A DNA stretch of 64,000 bases from JBDHWG01 sp046328525 (GTDB lineage Bacteria; Chloroflexota; Anaerolineae; Epilineales; JAHCIE01), in NCBI GenBank assembly GCA_046328525.1, contig JAXLWK010000003.1, forward strand, positions 744,001-808,000, read 5' to 3'. The translations under genes and the position numbers were made by a program. Shown one piece after another: positions 49,010 through 57,874 of this stretch. Numbering within the stretch: the first letter of the stretch is position 1; every line of letters starts with the position of its first letter. The notes beneath the pieces are model-generated. The model searched no databases. It saw only the letters and a list, made by a program, of their open reading frames with translations, and was not told the origin of the DNA.

Positions 49010-49660
49010 ATGATGGACGATGATGCCGTCGTCACGGCGACCGCCCAGTGGGTGCAGGCGCGTCTCACCGACGATGCGTCGGGCCACGATTGGTGGCACA
49101 CCTACCGCGTGACTGCCCTGGCGCGCCATCTCGCGGAGCAGGAAGGCGGCGACCGCCTGGTCATCGCATTGGCCGCGCTCCTGCACGACATCGCCGATTG
49201 GAAGTTCAGCGGCGACGAGCGCGCCAGCGGACGCTTGGCGGGGGAGTGGCTGGCCGCGCAGGGCGTCGCGCCGGACACCATTGCCCACGTCGTGAGCATT
49301 ATTGACACGCTCTCGTTCAAGTCAGCGGACCAGCCGCCCATGTCCACCCTGGAAGGGCAGATCGTCCAGGACGCCGACCGATTGGACGCCATCGGCGCTA
49401 TCGGCATCGCGCGCACCTTCGCTTACGGCGGCTGGAAGGGCACGCCGATGCACAACCCGGCGCTGCCGCCCCGCGTAGGAATGTCGGCAGAGGAGTACCG
49501 CGCCCACCTCGGCACGACGGTCAACCACTTCTACGAGAAGCTCCTGCTCCTGCGCGACCTCATGAACACCGCCACGGCGCGCCGCGTGGCCGACGAGCGC
49601 CACGCCTTCATGGAGACGTTCCTCGACCGCTTCTACCGCGAGTGGGACGGCGCGGCCTGA
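49010..49660 (+). CDS. HD-domain phosphohydrolase
   Basis: 216 residues. SGHDWWHTYRV supplies the first His and ALAALLHDIADWK the His-Asp pair, with VQDADRLDAIGAIGIARTF giving the last Asp. This arrangement matches the YedJ/YpgQ-type HD hydrolases that act on nucleotides or other phosphates. ATG at 49010, 22 bases after the second GT39-like gene, so co-transcription is possible. Substrate unknown. Confidence 0.9.
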   Translation: MMDDDAVVTATAQWVQARLTDDASGHDWWHTYRVTALARHLAEQEGGDRLVIALAALLHDIADWKFSGDERASGRLAGEWLAAQGVAPDTIAHVVSIIDTLSFKSADQPPMSTLEGQIVQDADRLDAIGAIGIARTFAYGGWKGTPMHNPALPPRVGMSAEEYRAHLGTTVNHFYEKLLLLRDLMNTATARRVADERHAFMETFLDRFYREWDGAA

Positions 49661-49680
49661 CCCCCCGCATCCGTGGCGAA

Positions 49681-49698
49681 ATTGGCGCGCGCGCCAAT
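49681..49698. promoter_or_regulatory. Perfect 18-base palindrome over the pdxST -35 box
   Basis: ATTGGCGCG and CGCGCCAAT abut to make a perfect palindrome that includes TTGGCG, the -35 box of the pdxST promoter. A repressor dimer here would block transcription. Confidence 0.55.
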
Positions 49699-49710
49699 CC
49701 GGTCTATGAT
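49682..49710 (+). promoter_or_regulatory. pdxST promoter
   Basis: TTGGCG (49682-49687), 17-base spacer and TATGAT (49705-49710), about 58 bases before the pdxS ATG. Confidence 0.65.
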
Positions 49711-49768
49711 TTGTTGTTACTCTAGACCGATCGGTGGTCGGGATACGCGACTCAGGAGGACACCCATC

Positions 49769-50659
49769 ATGGCAGAGAGAGAGACCGGGACGTTTCGGCT
49801 CAAGGCAGGTCTGGCGCAGATGCTCAAGGGCGGCGTCATCATGGACGTGACAACGGCGGACCAGGCCCGCATCGCCGAGGAAGCGGGGGCGTGCGCCGTC
49901 ATGGCGCTGGAGCGCGTGCCGGCGGACATCCGCGTGCAGGGCGGCGTGGCCCGCATGGCGGACCCGGACAAGATCAAGGAGATTCAGGATGCCGTCACCA
50001 TTCCGGTGATGGCGAAGTGCCGCATCGGCCACTTCGTCGAGGCGCAGGTGTTGGAGGCGCTCGGCGTGGACTACATTGACGAGTCCGAGGTGCTGACGCC
50101 GGCCGACGAGGACAACCACGTAGACAAGTCGGGCTTCAAAGTGCCGTTCGTGTGCGGCTGCCGCAACCTGGGTGAGGCGCTGCGCCGCATCGGCGAAGGC
50201 GCGGCGATGATCCGCACCAAGGGTGAGGCCGGCACCGGCGACGTGGTCGAGGCCGTGCGTCACGCGCGCACGGTGCTGGGCGACATCCGCCGCCTCCAGG
50301 CCGCCCGCCCCGAAGAGCTGATGCGCATCGCTAAGGACATGGGCGCGCCTTACGACCTGGTGAAGGACGTACACGAGACCGGCGCGCTGCCCGTCGTCAA
50401 CTTCGCCGCCGGCGGCATCGCCACCCCGGCCGACGCGGCTCTGCTGATGCAGATCGGCGTGGACGGCGTGTTCGTCGGCAGCGGCATCTTCAAGTCAGGC
50501 GACCCGTACCGCCGCGCCCGCGCCATCGTCGAAGCAACGACGCACTACAACGACCCGGCGGTCATCGCCGAAGTCTCGCGGGGCCTGGGCGAGGCCATGG
50601 TCGGCATCAACGTCACGTCCATCCCCGACCAGCAGCTCCTGGCGACGCGGGGGTGGTAG
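49769..50659 (+). CDS. pdxS: Pyridoxal 5'-phosphate synthase subunit PdxS
   Basis: 296 residues; makes PLP from ribose 5-phosphate, glyceraldehyde 3-phosphate and ammonia. VIMDVTTADQARIAEEAG (start of the barrel with the first catalytic Lys region upstream in GTFRLKAGLAQML), IPVMAKCRIGHFVEAQ, SEVLTPADEDNHVDK, and IRTKGEAGTGD. The ATG at 49769 has AGGAGGA eight bases upstream; a longer reading has none. The palindrome at 49681-49698 may regulate it. Confidence 0.97.
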   Translation: MAERETGTFRLKAGLAQMLKGGVIMDVTTADQARIAEEAGACAVMALERVPADIRVQGGVARMADPDKIKEIQDAVTIPVMAKCRIGHFVEAQVLEALGVDYIDESEVLTPADEDNHVDKSGFKVPFVCGCRNLGEALRRIGEGAAMIRTKGEAGTGDVVEAVRHARTVLGDIRRLQAARPEELMRIAKDMGAPYDLVKDVHETGALPVVNFAAGGIATPADAALLMQIGVDGVFVGSGIFKSGDPYRRARAIVEATTHYNDPAVIAEVSRGLGEAMVGINVTSIPDQQLLATRGW

Positions 50660-50661
50660 CC

Positions 50662-51237
50662 ATGCGGCGTGTCGGTGTGCTGGCGCTCCAGGGCGCTTTC
50701 CGCGAGCACGTGGCCTTCATCAACCGGCTCGGCGTGGAAGCGGTGGAGATTCGCCGCGCCGCGCAGCTCGACACGGTGGATGGGCTGATTATGCCGGGCG
50801 GCGAGAGCACGACTGTCGGGAAGCTGGCGGTCAAGTACGACCTGCTCGACCCGATACGGGAGATGGCGCGAGGCGGCGCGCCGGTCTGGGGGACGTGCGC
50901 CGGCATGATTCTGCTGGCAAAGGACGTTCACCGCGACCAGCCGCTCCTCGAGATCATGGACATCCAGGTACAGCGCAACGCCTTCGGCCGCCAGGTAGAC
51001 AGCTTCGAGGCCGACCTGGATGTGCCCGCCCTGGGCGGCGAGCCGTTCCGCGCCATCTTCATTCGCGCCCCGCTCATCGAATCGGTTGGGCCGGACGTGG
51101 ACGTCGTGGCGCGGCTGGACGACGGGACGATTGTGGCGGCGCGGCAGGGCAATCTGCTCGCCACGTCGTTCCACCCGGAGCTGACTGACGACCCGCGGTT
51201 CCACGCTCTCTTTCTCCACATGCACAACGGCGGGTGA
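50662..51237 (+). CDS. pdxT: Pyridoxal 5'-phosphate synthase glutaminase PdxT
   Basis: 191-residue glutaminase that supplies ammonia to PdxS. GVLALQGAFREHV at the start, MPGGESTTVGKL, PVWGTCAGMILLA with the nucleophile Cys, and TSFHPELTDD with His and Glu of the triad. The ATG at 50662 lies two bases after the pdxS stop; an in-frame GTG at 50653 overlaps pdxS and is less likely. The stop codon lies inside a terminator stem (51228-51253). Confidence 0.97.
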   Translation: MRRVGVLALQGAFREHVAFINRLGVEAVEIRRAAQLDTVDGLIMPGGESTTVGKLAVKYDLLDPIREMARGGAPVWGTCAGMILLAKDVHRDQPLLEIMDIQVQRNAFGRQVDSFEADLDVPALGGEPFRAIFIRAPLIESVGPDVDVVARLDDGTIVAARQGNLLATSFHPELTDDPRFHALFLHMHNGG

Positions 51238-51253
51238 CACGCGTCACCCGCCG
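51228..51253 (+). terminator. pdxST terminator overlapping the pdxT stop codon
   Basis: CGGCGGGTGAC and GTCACCCGCCG form a perfect 11-base stem with a four-base loop. The TGA stop at 51235-51237 lies inside the stem. Confidence 0.7.
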
Positions 51254-51313
51254 TCCCCGTTTCGACCACAACCTCGGCCATAGTGGCCTGTCAAGCGTAA
51301 AATGGTGGTAACG

Positions 51314-52878
51314 TAGTACCTCAATTTTGCCCAAAATAGGGCAGGCTAGAGCAGCAGCTCCTTAATAACTATAGACAGGGGAGCAAGGCCGACGTCAATG
51401 GCATGTGGCCGAAGTAAAGGCTGCCATGCTTGGACAAACGAGCTGGCGCACGGGTCGAGGGCATTGAAGTGAATGGCGAGCAGACGACCGGTCGCGTCCA
51501 GCGTCACATAGCCGGGTACCGTCAGGACATCGCGAACCAGACGCAGCAACCCTAAGTCACGGCACGCTGCCCAGCCCTCCGCTAACCACTCCCGCAACCA
51601 CACGAGGGTGTTGTGGGCCAACCCGACCAGCAGGAGAGCGATTTCTTGCGCCACCCAGGCGCGACGGTGGCGCTTGGTCAGCGGAAGAGCTTGGTGTCCC
51701 TCGCCGAAGCTGTGCTCAATCGGGCCACTGCGGTCGTCATACAGGTCGGCATAGGCCAAGATGAGAGCGTCGGCATCCCAGGCCGCCTGGGGCGAACGCC
51801 CGACGAGAGCCACCACATCTTCGGGCGGCACCGAAGAGACAATGACATGGTAGGAGACGTGGCCCGACGTTTTGACCGTCCGCACCGCGATCTGGGTCGT
51901 CGGGTACCCGAAGGCGTAGGGACGGTGAACCAAGCCCACCTGGCGCTTGGGATGGAGGGGGCTCGTCCGCCACACCCGAACACTCTGGGCTAAGGCCGCC
52001 GCGTGATGCCACGAGTACAGCTTGAGGTGAACGTGATAGCCGCGTGCCAACAACCATGCAATGTCATCCACACGACCACCAGCGGCGTCCATGCGCACGA
52101 TGACGCGGGAGTGCTGGTGCGGCGTGAGGGGCAAGACGTTTTCGACATCCTCCAGCAAGTGTCGCATGACGGCCGCCAGGTGGATGTTGCCCACGTAGAG
52201 CCGCTCCACGATGACTTCATCATACGCTGCTGCCAGGGCGCGCCCGTGTTGTCGTCCGTAGGCGCCGCGCTGCCCGACAAAGTACCCGGTGCTGGCCTGA
52301 GCTGCCCGCCGTCCAGTTCGCTCGCCGCTGAGATCTAGGTCGATCACCAACGGGGTCTGCTGGTAGTCATGCTGGCTGGCTCGGCTGTACTGGCGGAAGA
52401 GGTCACGCCAGGCGGCCCGCAGTTGGAGTACGTTCTCGGCTTCAGCGGCGTAGAGCGTGTCGTGGATGGTGGCTTGCTCGGCGCAACTCTGTCGGCCGAA
52501 GGCACGTTGCAGGGCAACATCCGGGCGCACCGTTTTGTCCACCAGATACAGCCCGCTCACCCCGCTCAGAATGCCAATGAAGGCATCGGTGAGTTTATCC
52601 AGGGGGGTATGCTGCCGCACTTTCTGGGGGATATGCACCTGGCGCGCCAGGGGATCGAAGAACCCCCGACGCGTGAGCAGCGCTCCCAGCGCGCACAAGC
52701 CCGCGCGAGGAGTATAGTAGGTCTGGGTGGATTGGACGATGTGCTGGTCCATAGCTGTGCTCTCCTGGGGAGGGGTGTCTCCTGTCAGAGACTCTATCCT
52801 ACCCAAGCAAGCACACCTGTCTATAGTTATTAAGGAGCGCCTGCTCTAGCCTGCCCTATTTTGGGCAAAATCGAGGTA
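51314..52878. mobile_element. Insertion sequence, DDE type (IS4/IS1380-like)
   Basis: About 1.57 kb. Terminal inverted repeats of ~63 bases (51317-51379 and 52816-52878) match except for a few bases; both read TACCTC, then ATTTTGCCCAAAATAGGGC, then CAGGCTAGAGCAG, ending ACTATAGACAGG. One transposase gene fills it. GTAACG lies outside both ends (51308-51313 and 52879-52884) and is a candidate target duplication. It interrupts the palindrome now seen at 52876-52930. Confidence 0.9.
51346..52752 (-). CDS. DDE transposase, IS4/IS1380-like
   Basis: 468 residues. Candidate catalytic residues: LVIDLDLSGER (first Asp), VIVRMDAAGGRVDDI (second Asp), and DRSGPIEHSFGEGHQALPL (third, Glu, in a YDDRSGPIEHSFGE context like the IS1380 YxxRxxIExxF motif). 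The C-terminus has a hydrophobic stretch ALLLVGLAHNTLVWLREWL. The ATG at 52752 has AGGAG nine bases upstream; the TTG 18 codons upstream is less likely. The stop codon lies in the left inverted repeat. No frameshift is visible, so the element may be active. Confidence 0.88.
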   Translation of the reverse strand: MDQHIVQSTQTYYTPRAGLCALGALLTRRGFFDPLARQVHIPQKVRQHTPLDKLTDAFIGILSGVSGLYLVDKTVRPDVALQRAFGRQSCAEQATIHDTLYAAEAENVLQLRAAWRDLFRQYSRASQHDYQQTPLVIDLDLSGERTGRRAAQASTGYFVGQRGAYGRQHGRALAAAYDEVIVERLYVGNIHLAAVMRHLLEDVENVLPLTPHQHSRVIVRMDAAGGRVDDIAWLLARGYHVHLKLYSWHHAAALAQSVRVWRTSPLHPKRQVGLVHRPYAFGYPTTQIAVRTVKTSGHVSYHVIVSSVPPEDVVALVGRSPQAAWDADALILAYADLYDDRSGPIEHSFGEGHQALPLTKRHRRAWVAQEIALLLVGLAHNTLVWLREWLAEGWAACRDLGLLRLVRDVLTVPGYVTLDATGRLLAIHFNALDPCASSFVQAWQPLLRPHAIDVGLAPLSIVIKELLL

Positions 52879-52930
52879 GTAACGACTTCAGTCGTTTCCG
52901 AGGCCGCAGAACGACTGAAGTCCTCACTAC
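52876..52930. repeat. Interspersed palindromic repeat, interrupted by the insertion sequence
   Basis: GTAGTAACGACTTCAGTCG...ends and AACGACTGAAGTCC...TCACTAC arms (21 bases each, two mismatches) flank a 13-base centre. An arm copy is at 30567-30587. The IS lies against its left arm. Confidence 0.7.
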
Positions 52931-52949
52931 ATGTCTCGCATCAAACGTG

Positions 52950-54092
52950 TCATTGGATCAGCGCCGGGTTGATGCTCGTAGCGCGGGCGTTGACGACTTT
53001 CGTGCGGAGCTGCCCGCAACCCGCCTGGACGTCAATGCCGCGCCGCATGCGCAGCGTCGTCGGCACGCCCCGTGCCGCGAGAATGTCGCGGAAACGTAGC
53101 GAGCGCGCCGGCGTGGGCGTCTCGCCGTCGTAGCCAGCGGTGGGGTTGAGGGGGATCAGGTTGACGTGAACCAGCATGCCCGAGAGGAGATCGGCCAGCG
53201 CCTCCGCCTGCTGCGGTGTGTCGTTCACGTTCTGGATGAGCACCCACTCCACGGTCAGCCGCCGCCCCGTCCGCGACACGTAGTCCTGAGCCGCCTCAAC
53301 CACCTCCGCCAGCTTGAAGCGCTCATTGATAGGCACGATGGCGTCGCGCACCGCATCCGTCGCGCCGTGGATGGAGAGGGCCAGGTTCACCGGCAGCGTC
53401 TGCTGGGCCAGCTTGCGCATGCCCGGCACGAGGCCGACGGTCGAGATCGTCATGCGCCGCGCGCCCAGGTTCAAGCCGTGGGGATCGTGCAGCGTCTCCA
53501 CGGACTGCCACACGTTCTCGAAGTTCGCCAGCGGCTCACCCATCCCCATGTAGACGACGTTCGTGACGCGCTTGCCGGCCGGGCGCAAGGCGCGCTCCGC
53601 CCATAGCACCTGGGCAACGATTTCGCCCGGCGTCAGGTTGCGCACCCACCCCATCTGGCCCGTCGCGCAGAACACGCAGCCCATCGCGCACCCGACCTGG
53701 GACGAGATGCACACCGTATGGCGCTCGCGCCCGACGGCCTCCGCTTCGGTCGGGTCGTCGTCGTCCGCCACGCGCGCCGCCTCGTCCTCGTAGTGCATCA
53801 GCACGCTCTCGACGAGCTGGCCGTCGCCCAGGCGAAACAGAAACTTCTGCGCCATGCGGTCCGCGGACCACGTCTCCGCCACCGGCTCGATTAGGCGCAG
53901 CGTCGCCGTCTCAGCCAGCCGCTGCCGGAAGCCCTTGGGCAGGTTGGTCATGGCGTCGAAGTCCAGCGCAAGTTGGCGGTAGCTCCAGTCCCAGAGCTGC
54001 CGCGCGCGAAAACGCGGTTCGCCCTGCGCCACGACGAACGTCTCCATTTCAGGATATGTCAAGTCCAGTAACGAAACACGCTTTTCACTCAT
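52950..54092 (-). CDS. rlmN: 23S rRNA (adenine2503-C2)-methyltransferase RlmN
   Basis: 380-residue radical SAM enzyme. The cluster motif is GCAMGCVFCATGQMGW (Cys-x3-Cys-x2-Cys), with YMGMGEPLANFENV following and IDVQAGCGQLRTK near the C-terminus (the Cys that carries the methyl). It methylates A2503 of 23S rRNA and A37 of some tRNAs. The ATG at 54092 is preferred to a GTG five codons upstream. No clear ribosome binding site. Its 3' end lies close to the insertion sequence and palindrome but is intact. Confidence 0.96.
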   Translation of the reverse strand: MSEKRVSLLDLTYPEMETFVVAQGEPRFRARQLWDWSYRQLALDFDAMTNLPKGFRQRLAETATLRLIEPVAETWSADRMAQKFLFRLGDGQLVESVLMHYEDEAARVADDDDPTEAEAVGRERHTVCISSQVGCAMGCVFCATGQMGWVRNLTPGEIVAQVLWAERALRPAGKRVTNVVYMGMGEPLANFENVWQSVETLHDPHGLNLGARRMTISTVGLVPGMRKLAQQTLPVNLALSIHGATDAVRDAIVPINERFKLAEVVEAAQDYVSRTGRRLTVEWVLIQNVNDTPQQAEALADLLSGMLVHVNLIPLNPTAGYDGETPTPARSLRFRDILAARGVPTTLRMRRGIDVQAGCGQLRTKVVNARATSINPALIQ

Positions 54093-54135
54093 TGCGTTTC
54101 TATCCACCCACGTCTGTAGGTTTGCCTGGAATCAA

Positions 54136-54164
54136 GCGCGCCGCCGCTGAAGCGGCAGCGCGCG
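54136..54164 (-). terminator. Hairpin between the YugP-type protease gene and rlmN
   Basis: GCGCGCCGCCGCT and AGCGGCAGCGCGC pair almost perfectly with a two-base loop. It lies 22 bases after the protease stop at 54186. Confidence 0.6.
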
Positions 54165-54185
54165 TATCGTTTAGCAGACGGCCCG

Positions 54186-54899
54186 TTACCCGCGCCGCCG
54201 ACCGCCGCCGAGGATCATCGAGCCCCAGTAGAGCACCTGCAACAGGGACGCCGCCGCCGCCGCGACGTAGGTAAGCGCCGCCGCGCGGAGCATGGCGCGC
54301 GCCCCGCCCATCTCCTGCGTGCTCAGCAGCCCCGTCTTCTCGATCTGGCCGAGGGCGCGAGTGCTCGCGTTGAACTCGACGGGGAGCGTGATGACGGTAA
54401 ACACGAAGGTCAGGGCGAACAGCAGGAAGCCAAGAATGGCGAGGGGCTGCAAGCCCATGAACAGGCCACCGATCATGATCCAGATGCCGAGCTGCGAGCC
54501 GAGGCCGGCCACGGGCACAATCGCCGAGCGCAGGCGCAGCGGGCCATAGCCAGCCTGGTCCTGGAGGGCGTGGCCGCTCTCGTGGGCGGCGACCGCCACC
54601 GACGCGATCGAGGCCGTGCTGTAGATGTCGGGCGAGAGGCGCAGCACCTTCGCTTTCGGGTCATAGTGGTCGCTCAGCGTGCCGCCGCCGGTCGGCTCGA
54701 TGCGCACCTCTTGCAGGCCGTTGGAATCCAGCAGGTAACGCGCCGCCTGGGCGCCGGTCACGCCGCGCGCGTTGGGCACCTTGCGCCACTTGGCATATGC
54801 GCCTTGAACCAGGGCCTGCGCGCCAATACTGAGCACGAGGCCCACGACGAACACCAGGATGTACATAGGGTTGCCGAAGCCCCCCATGGGATAAAACAT
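54186..54899 (-). CDS. YugP-type membrane zinc metallopeptidase
   Basis: 237 residues. VAAHESGHALQDQAGYGPLR carries the HExxH zinc motif (~98-102), and Glu in VEFNASTRALGQIEKTG the third ligand region. Membrane spans at ~10-32, ~125-170 and near the end. This matches the neutral zinc metallopeptidase family (YugP/DUF2268-like), of unknown substrate. ATG at 54899 with GGAGGAGG upstream. Followed by the hairpin at 54136-54164. Confidence 0.9.
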   Translation of the reverse strand: MFYPMGGFGNPMYILVFVVGLVLSIGAQALVQGAYAKWRKVPNARGVTGAQAARYLLDSNGLQEVRIEPTGGGTLSDHYDPKAKVLRLSPDIYSTASIASVAVAAHESGHALQDQAGYGPLRLRSAIVPVAGLGSQLGIWIMIGGLFMGLQPLAILGFLLFALTFVFTVITLPVEFNASTRALGQIEKTGLLSTQEMGGARAMLRAAALTYVAAAAASLLQVLYWGSMILGGGRRRG

Positions 54900-55058
54900 T
54901 GTGAACCTCCTCCAAACGCGCCGTGCGCGTGACTCCTATCAGCCTCGAACATTCTGTCTACACTTATCTTGATGAAACTATAGCGAGAATCGTACCTCGC
55001 CGCAACATCCTGCGCCGACTCTTATCCAACACTCACCCGACACTTCCGCTTAACGGCG

Positions 55059-55180
55059 CTGTCATTGCGAGGAGCGCGCGAGCGCGACGAAGCAATCTCA
55101 CAGCAGACAAGCGCAACGCCCCACTAGATAGACCGCCTTTCGCATGCTGGGAGACTGCTGCGCTGCGCTCGCAGTGACAG
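55059..55180. repeat. Interspersed palindromic element
   Basis: The element begins CTGTCATTGCGAGGAGCG and ends CGCTCGCAGTGACAG, complementary ends around a ~90-base middle with GACGAAGCAATCTCAC. This is the widely distributed TGTCATTGCGAG-type intergenic repeat. It fills the gap between the HAD gene stop and the YugP-type gene. Confidence 0.75.
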
Positions 55181-55185
55181 ACTAG

Positions 55186-55995
55186 CTACTTTTGGGCAGC
55201 GCGCCACTCGATGTCCAGCGCCGCGATACTCTCCACAATCAGCGTCGGCTCCACAGCCGCCTTCGCCGCGTCATCGCGGGTATGCACGCCGGTCAGCACC
55301 ATGATCGTCGGCATGCCCGCCGCCGCCGCGCCCTGGATGTCGGTGTCCAGGCGGTCGCCGACCATGGCCGTCTGCTCGAGGGGCGTCCCCATCTCCCAGA
55401 CCGTCGAGCGGAAGATCTCCGGCTGCGGCTTGCCAATGATGGTGGGCGCTACGTCGGTCGCCGCCTGGAGGAAGGCGAGCTGCGCGCCGTTGCCGGGAAT
55501 GATGCCGTCGGAGTGGGGGAACGTCTTGTCGCCGTTGGTGCCGACGAACTGCGCCCCACCGCGAATGCACAGCGCGGCCCACTTGAGCTTATCGTAGGTC
55601 ACGCTCCAGTCAATCCCCACGACGACAAAATCGGCCGGCGGCCGCGTGACGACCTCGAAACCCTGGCGGCGAATCGCCTCCTGGATGCCGTCCCCGCCGA
55701 CCACGTAGACCCGCGCGCCGCCTGGGGCGAGATGCCGGATGTACGCCGCCGTCGCCAGCGAGCTTGTCATGATCTGCTCCGGCTGGGCGCGGATTCCCAT
55801 CGTCGCCAGTTTGGCGACGTACTGCTCCGGGGTCGCCGAGGCATTGTTCGTCAACAGACGCCACGGGATGCCCGCCGCGGTGAGGTCGTCGAGAAACTCC
55901 CGCGCCCCCGGAATCGCCACAGCGCCGTGGTAGAGGACGCCGTCCATGTCCAGGACGAAGCCCCTTGCCGCGGCCAGGTCAAATGCGTTTGTCAT
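55186..55995 (-). CDS. HAD-IIA family phosphatase (NagD/pNPPase-like)
   Basis: 269 residues. GFVLDMDGVLYHG (nucleophile Asp motif I), LLTNNAS (motif II), IIGKPQPEIFRS (motif III Lys) and MVGDRLDTDIQGAAAAGM (motif IV) are in place. A cap domain spans ~80-180. Substrate unknown; phosphoglycolate, 4-nitrophenylphosphate-like or sugar phosphates are typical. It follows recJ by 61 bases on the same strand and may be co-transcribed. Confidence 0.93.
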   Translation of the reverse strand: MTNAFDLAAARGFVLDMDGVLYHGAVAIPGAREFLDDLTAAGIPWRLLTNNASATPEQYVAKLATMGIRAQPEQIMTSSLATAAYIRHLAPGGARVYVVGGDGIQEAIRRQGFEVVTRPPADFVVVGIDWSVTYDKLKWAALCIRGGAQFVGTNGDKTFPHSDGIIPGNGAQLAFLQAATDVAPTIIGKPQPEIFRSTVWEMGTPLEQTAMVGDRLDTDIQGAAAAGMPTIMVLTGVHTRDDAAKAAVEPTLIVESIAALDIEWRAAQK

Positions 55996-56056
55996 GTCGG
56001 TTTGCCTTTGATAGTGCGGCTGCGGGGCCAGGCTTGGCGCCGCTATTCCGCGGCTC

Positions 56057-57787
56057 TTACTGGTCCAGCGACAGCGAATCGTCGGCGCCGCTCGGCCGAA
56101 TGTCTTTGATGTTCATCTGCGCCTGCACGGAGCCGTTCCAGCGGTTCAGCTCAAGCTGATAGGCGATGTCAATCACAGGCGGCAGATTCGGCAGCCACTC
56201 GCCGCGCCGAAATGCGATCGCCTCCCGCGTGTTACCGGAGCCGTCGGCGACGATAAGTTTCAAGTGGTTGACGCCGACCAGCCTGGCATCGCAGACCGTG
56301 GCCCCCAGCGTCGCCAGTACCGGCGACGTGTTCTGCTGCCCAAAGGGCGCCAGGCGCTCGAACGCCGTCCACACCGGCTCGCTCACATCGGACAGGGGCA
56401 ACACCGCGTCTATGCCGAGGGTCGGCGCCGGCGCGGTCGGCAACAGGGCGTCTACCAGCTCGCGCAGACGGATCTCGAGTTGGGGTAGGCGGTCGTTGCG
56501 CACCGTGAACCCGGCCGCGGCGCGGTGTCCACCGTGGCGCACCAGCAGGTCCTTGCACTTGTCCAGCAGCTCGACGATGTTGATTTCGGGGATGCTGCGC
56601 CCCGATCCGCGACTCTCCTCAGGCCCCATCTCGACGACGACCGCCGGCCGATAGAACTCCTCCATCAGGCGATTGGCAACCAGGCCGACGACGCCCGATT
56701 TGTAGCTGTGGTCGGCCACGAAAATCAGTCGGCTGTCGGGCAGCTGGGCCAGTGCGAAGGGACGCGCCGCCGCCAGGGCCTCATCCGTCATGGCCTGCCG
56801 CCGCCGATTCTGGTCCTCCAGCTTGGCCGCCAGGGCCTCGGCGCGGTCGCCCTGGGGGGTCATCAGCAGGCTATAGCTCGTCATGGCGTGTTCGAGACGG
56901 CCCGCCGCGTTCAGCCGTGGCGCTACGACATAGCTCAGTTGGTCCACGCTGATGCGCCCCATCTCGATCCGCGCCGCGCGGAACAGCGCCCGCAGACCGG
57001 GCCGCTTGGTCGCGTTGAGCGCCTGCAAGCCGCGCCGTACCAGGCCCCGGTTCTCCAGGACCAGGGGCGCCATGTCGGCGACGGTGCCGAGCACGACCAG
57101 GTCGAGCAGATCGTCCGGCGTCAGCGCGCCGCGCCGCTTCCCCGTCGGCGTACTCTGATCCACAAGATACAGGGCTTGCGCCAGCTTGTACGCCAGCCCG
57201 ACCCCGGCTAGACTCTTGGTAGGGTAGTTGCAGCGCGGCTGCCTGGGGCAGATGATGGCCGCCGCCGCGCCCGGCATCGGCTCGGCCGGCTCGTGGTGGT
57301 CGGTCACGATCACGTCGAGGCCGAGCTTGCGGGCGAGAGCCGTCTCAGCGTGGGAGCGAATGCCGCAGTCCACCGTGACGACGACGCGCGCGCCCCCCTC
57401 GGCCAGCTTCTCCAACGCCTGGGCATTGACGCCGTAGCCTTCCTCGAAGCGGTCCGGGATGTAGGGCCGCACGATCGCGCCCAGCGCGTGCAGCATGTGC
57501 ACCAGGAGGGCCGTCGCCGTGACGCCGTCTACGTCGTAGTCGCCGTACACGACGATTGGCTCGCCCTTGCGAATCGCGTCGCGCAGGCGGCGCACGGCTT
57601 CCTGCATGCCCCGCAGGTTGAAAGGATTCTGGTCCGGCTCAACCCCGTCCAGGAACGCCCGCGCCCCCCCTGGCTCCTGATAGCCCCGGTTGTACAACGT
57701 CTGCGCGACGGGCCGGGGAAGGTCGGGGAAAGCGGTGATGTAGCTGTCGGGCGCCGGGTCGGCGAAGCGCCATTGTTTGCGTCTCAA
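56057..57787 (-). CDS. recJ: Single-stranded-DNA exonuclease RecJ
   Basis: 576 residues from a TTG at 57787, which has AGGAGG seven bases upstream; a GTG six codons earlier would place that site inside the gene. DHH domain: VVYGDYDVDGVTATALLVH, TVDCGIRSH and VIVTDHHEPAEP. DHHA1: RHGGHRAAAGFTV. A C-terminal OB-fold (NLPPVIDIAYQLELNRWNGS) completes it. It removes 5' ends in recombination and mismatch repair. A minus-strand TATAAT at 57813-57818 is its probable -10. Confidence 0.95.
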   Translation of the reverse strand: MRRKQWRFADPAPDSYITAFPDLPRPVAQTLYNRGYQEPGGARAFLDGVEPDQNPFNLRGMQEAVRRLRDAIRKGEPIVVYGDYDVDGVTATALLVHMLHALGAIVRPYIPDRFEEGYGVNAQALEKLAEGGARVVVTVDCGIRSHAETALARKLGLDVIVTDHHEPAEPMPGAAAAIICPRQPRCNYPTKSLAGVGLAYKLAQALYLVDQSTPTGKRRGALTPDDLLDLVVLGTVADMAPLVLENRGLVRRGLQALNATKRPGLRALFRAARIEMGRISVDQLSYVVAPRLNAAGRLEHAMTSYSLLMTPQGDRAEALAAKLEDQNRRRQAMTDEALAAARPFALAQLPDSRLIFVADHSYKSGVVGLVANRLMEEFYRPAVVVEMGPEESRGSGRSIPEINIVELLDKCKDLLVRHGGHRAAAGFTVRNDRLPQLEIRLRELVDALLPTAPAPTLGIDAVLPLSDVSEPVWTAFERLAPFGQQNTSPVLATLGATVCDARLVGVNHLKLIVADGSGNTREAIAFRRGEWLPNLPPVIDIAYQLELNRWNGSVQAQMNIKDIRPSGADDSLSLDQ

Positions 57788-57874
57788 GCCTCTGCCTCCT
57801 GTCACCGGGACGATTATACCCGATTCGGACCGCTCCGTCCAGAGACAGAGGTGTTACTGTTCCGGGAGGGAACC

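Noticed and set aside
47253..49013. 586-residue plus-strand open frame
   Set aside because: Shifted frame of the second GT39-like gene, Arg/Pro-rich.
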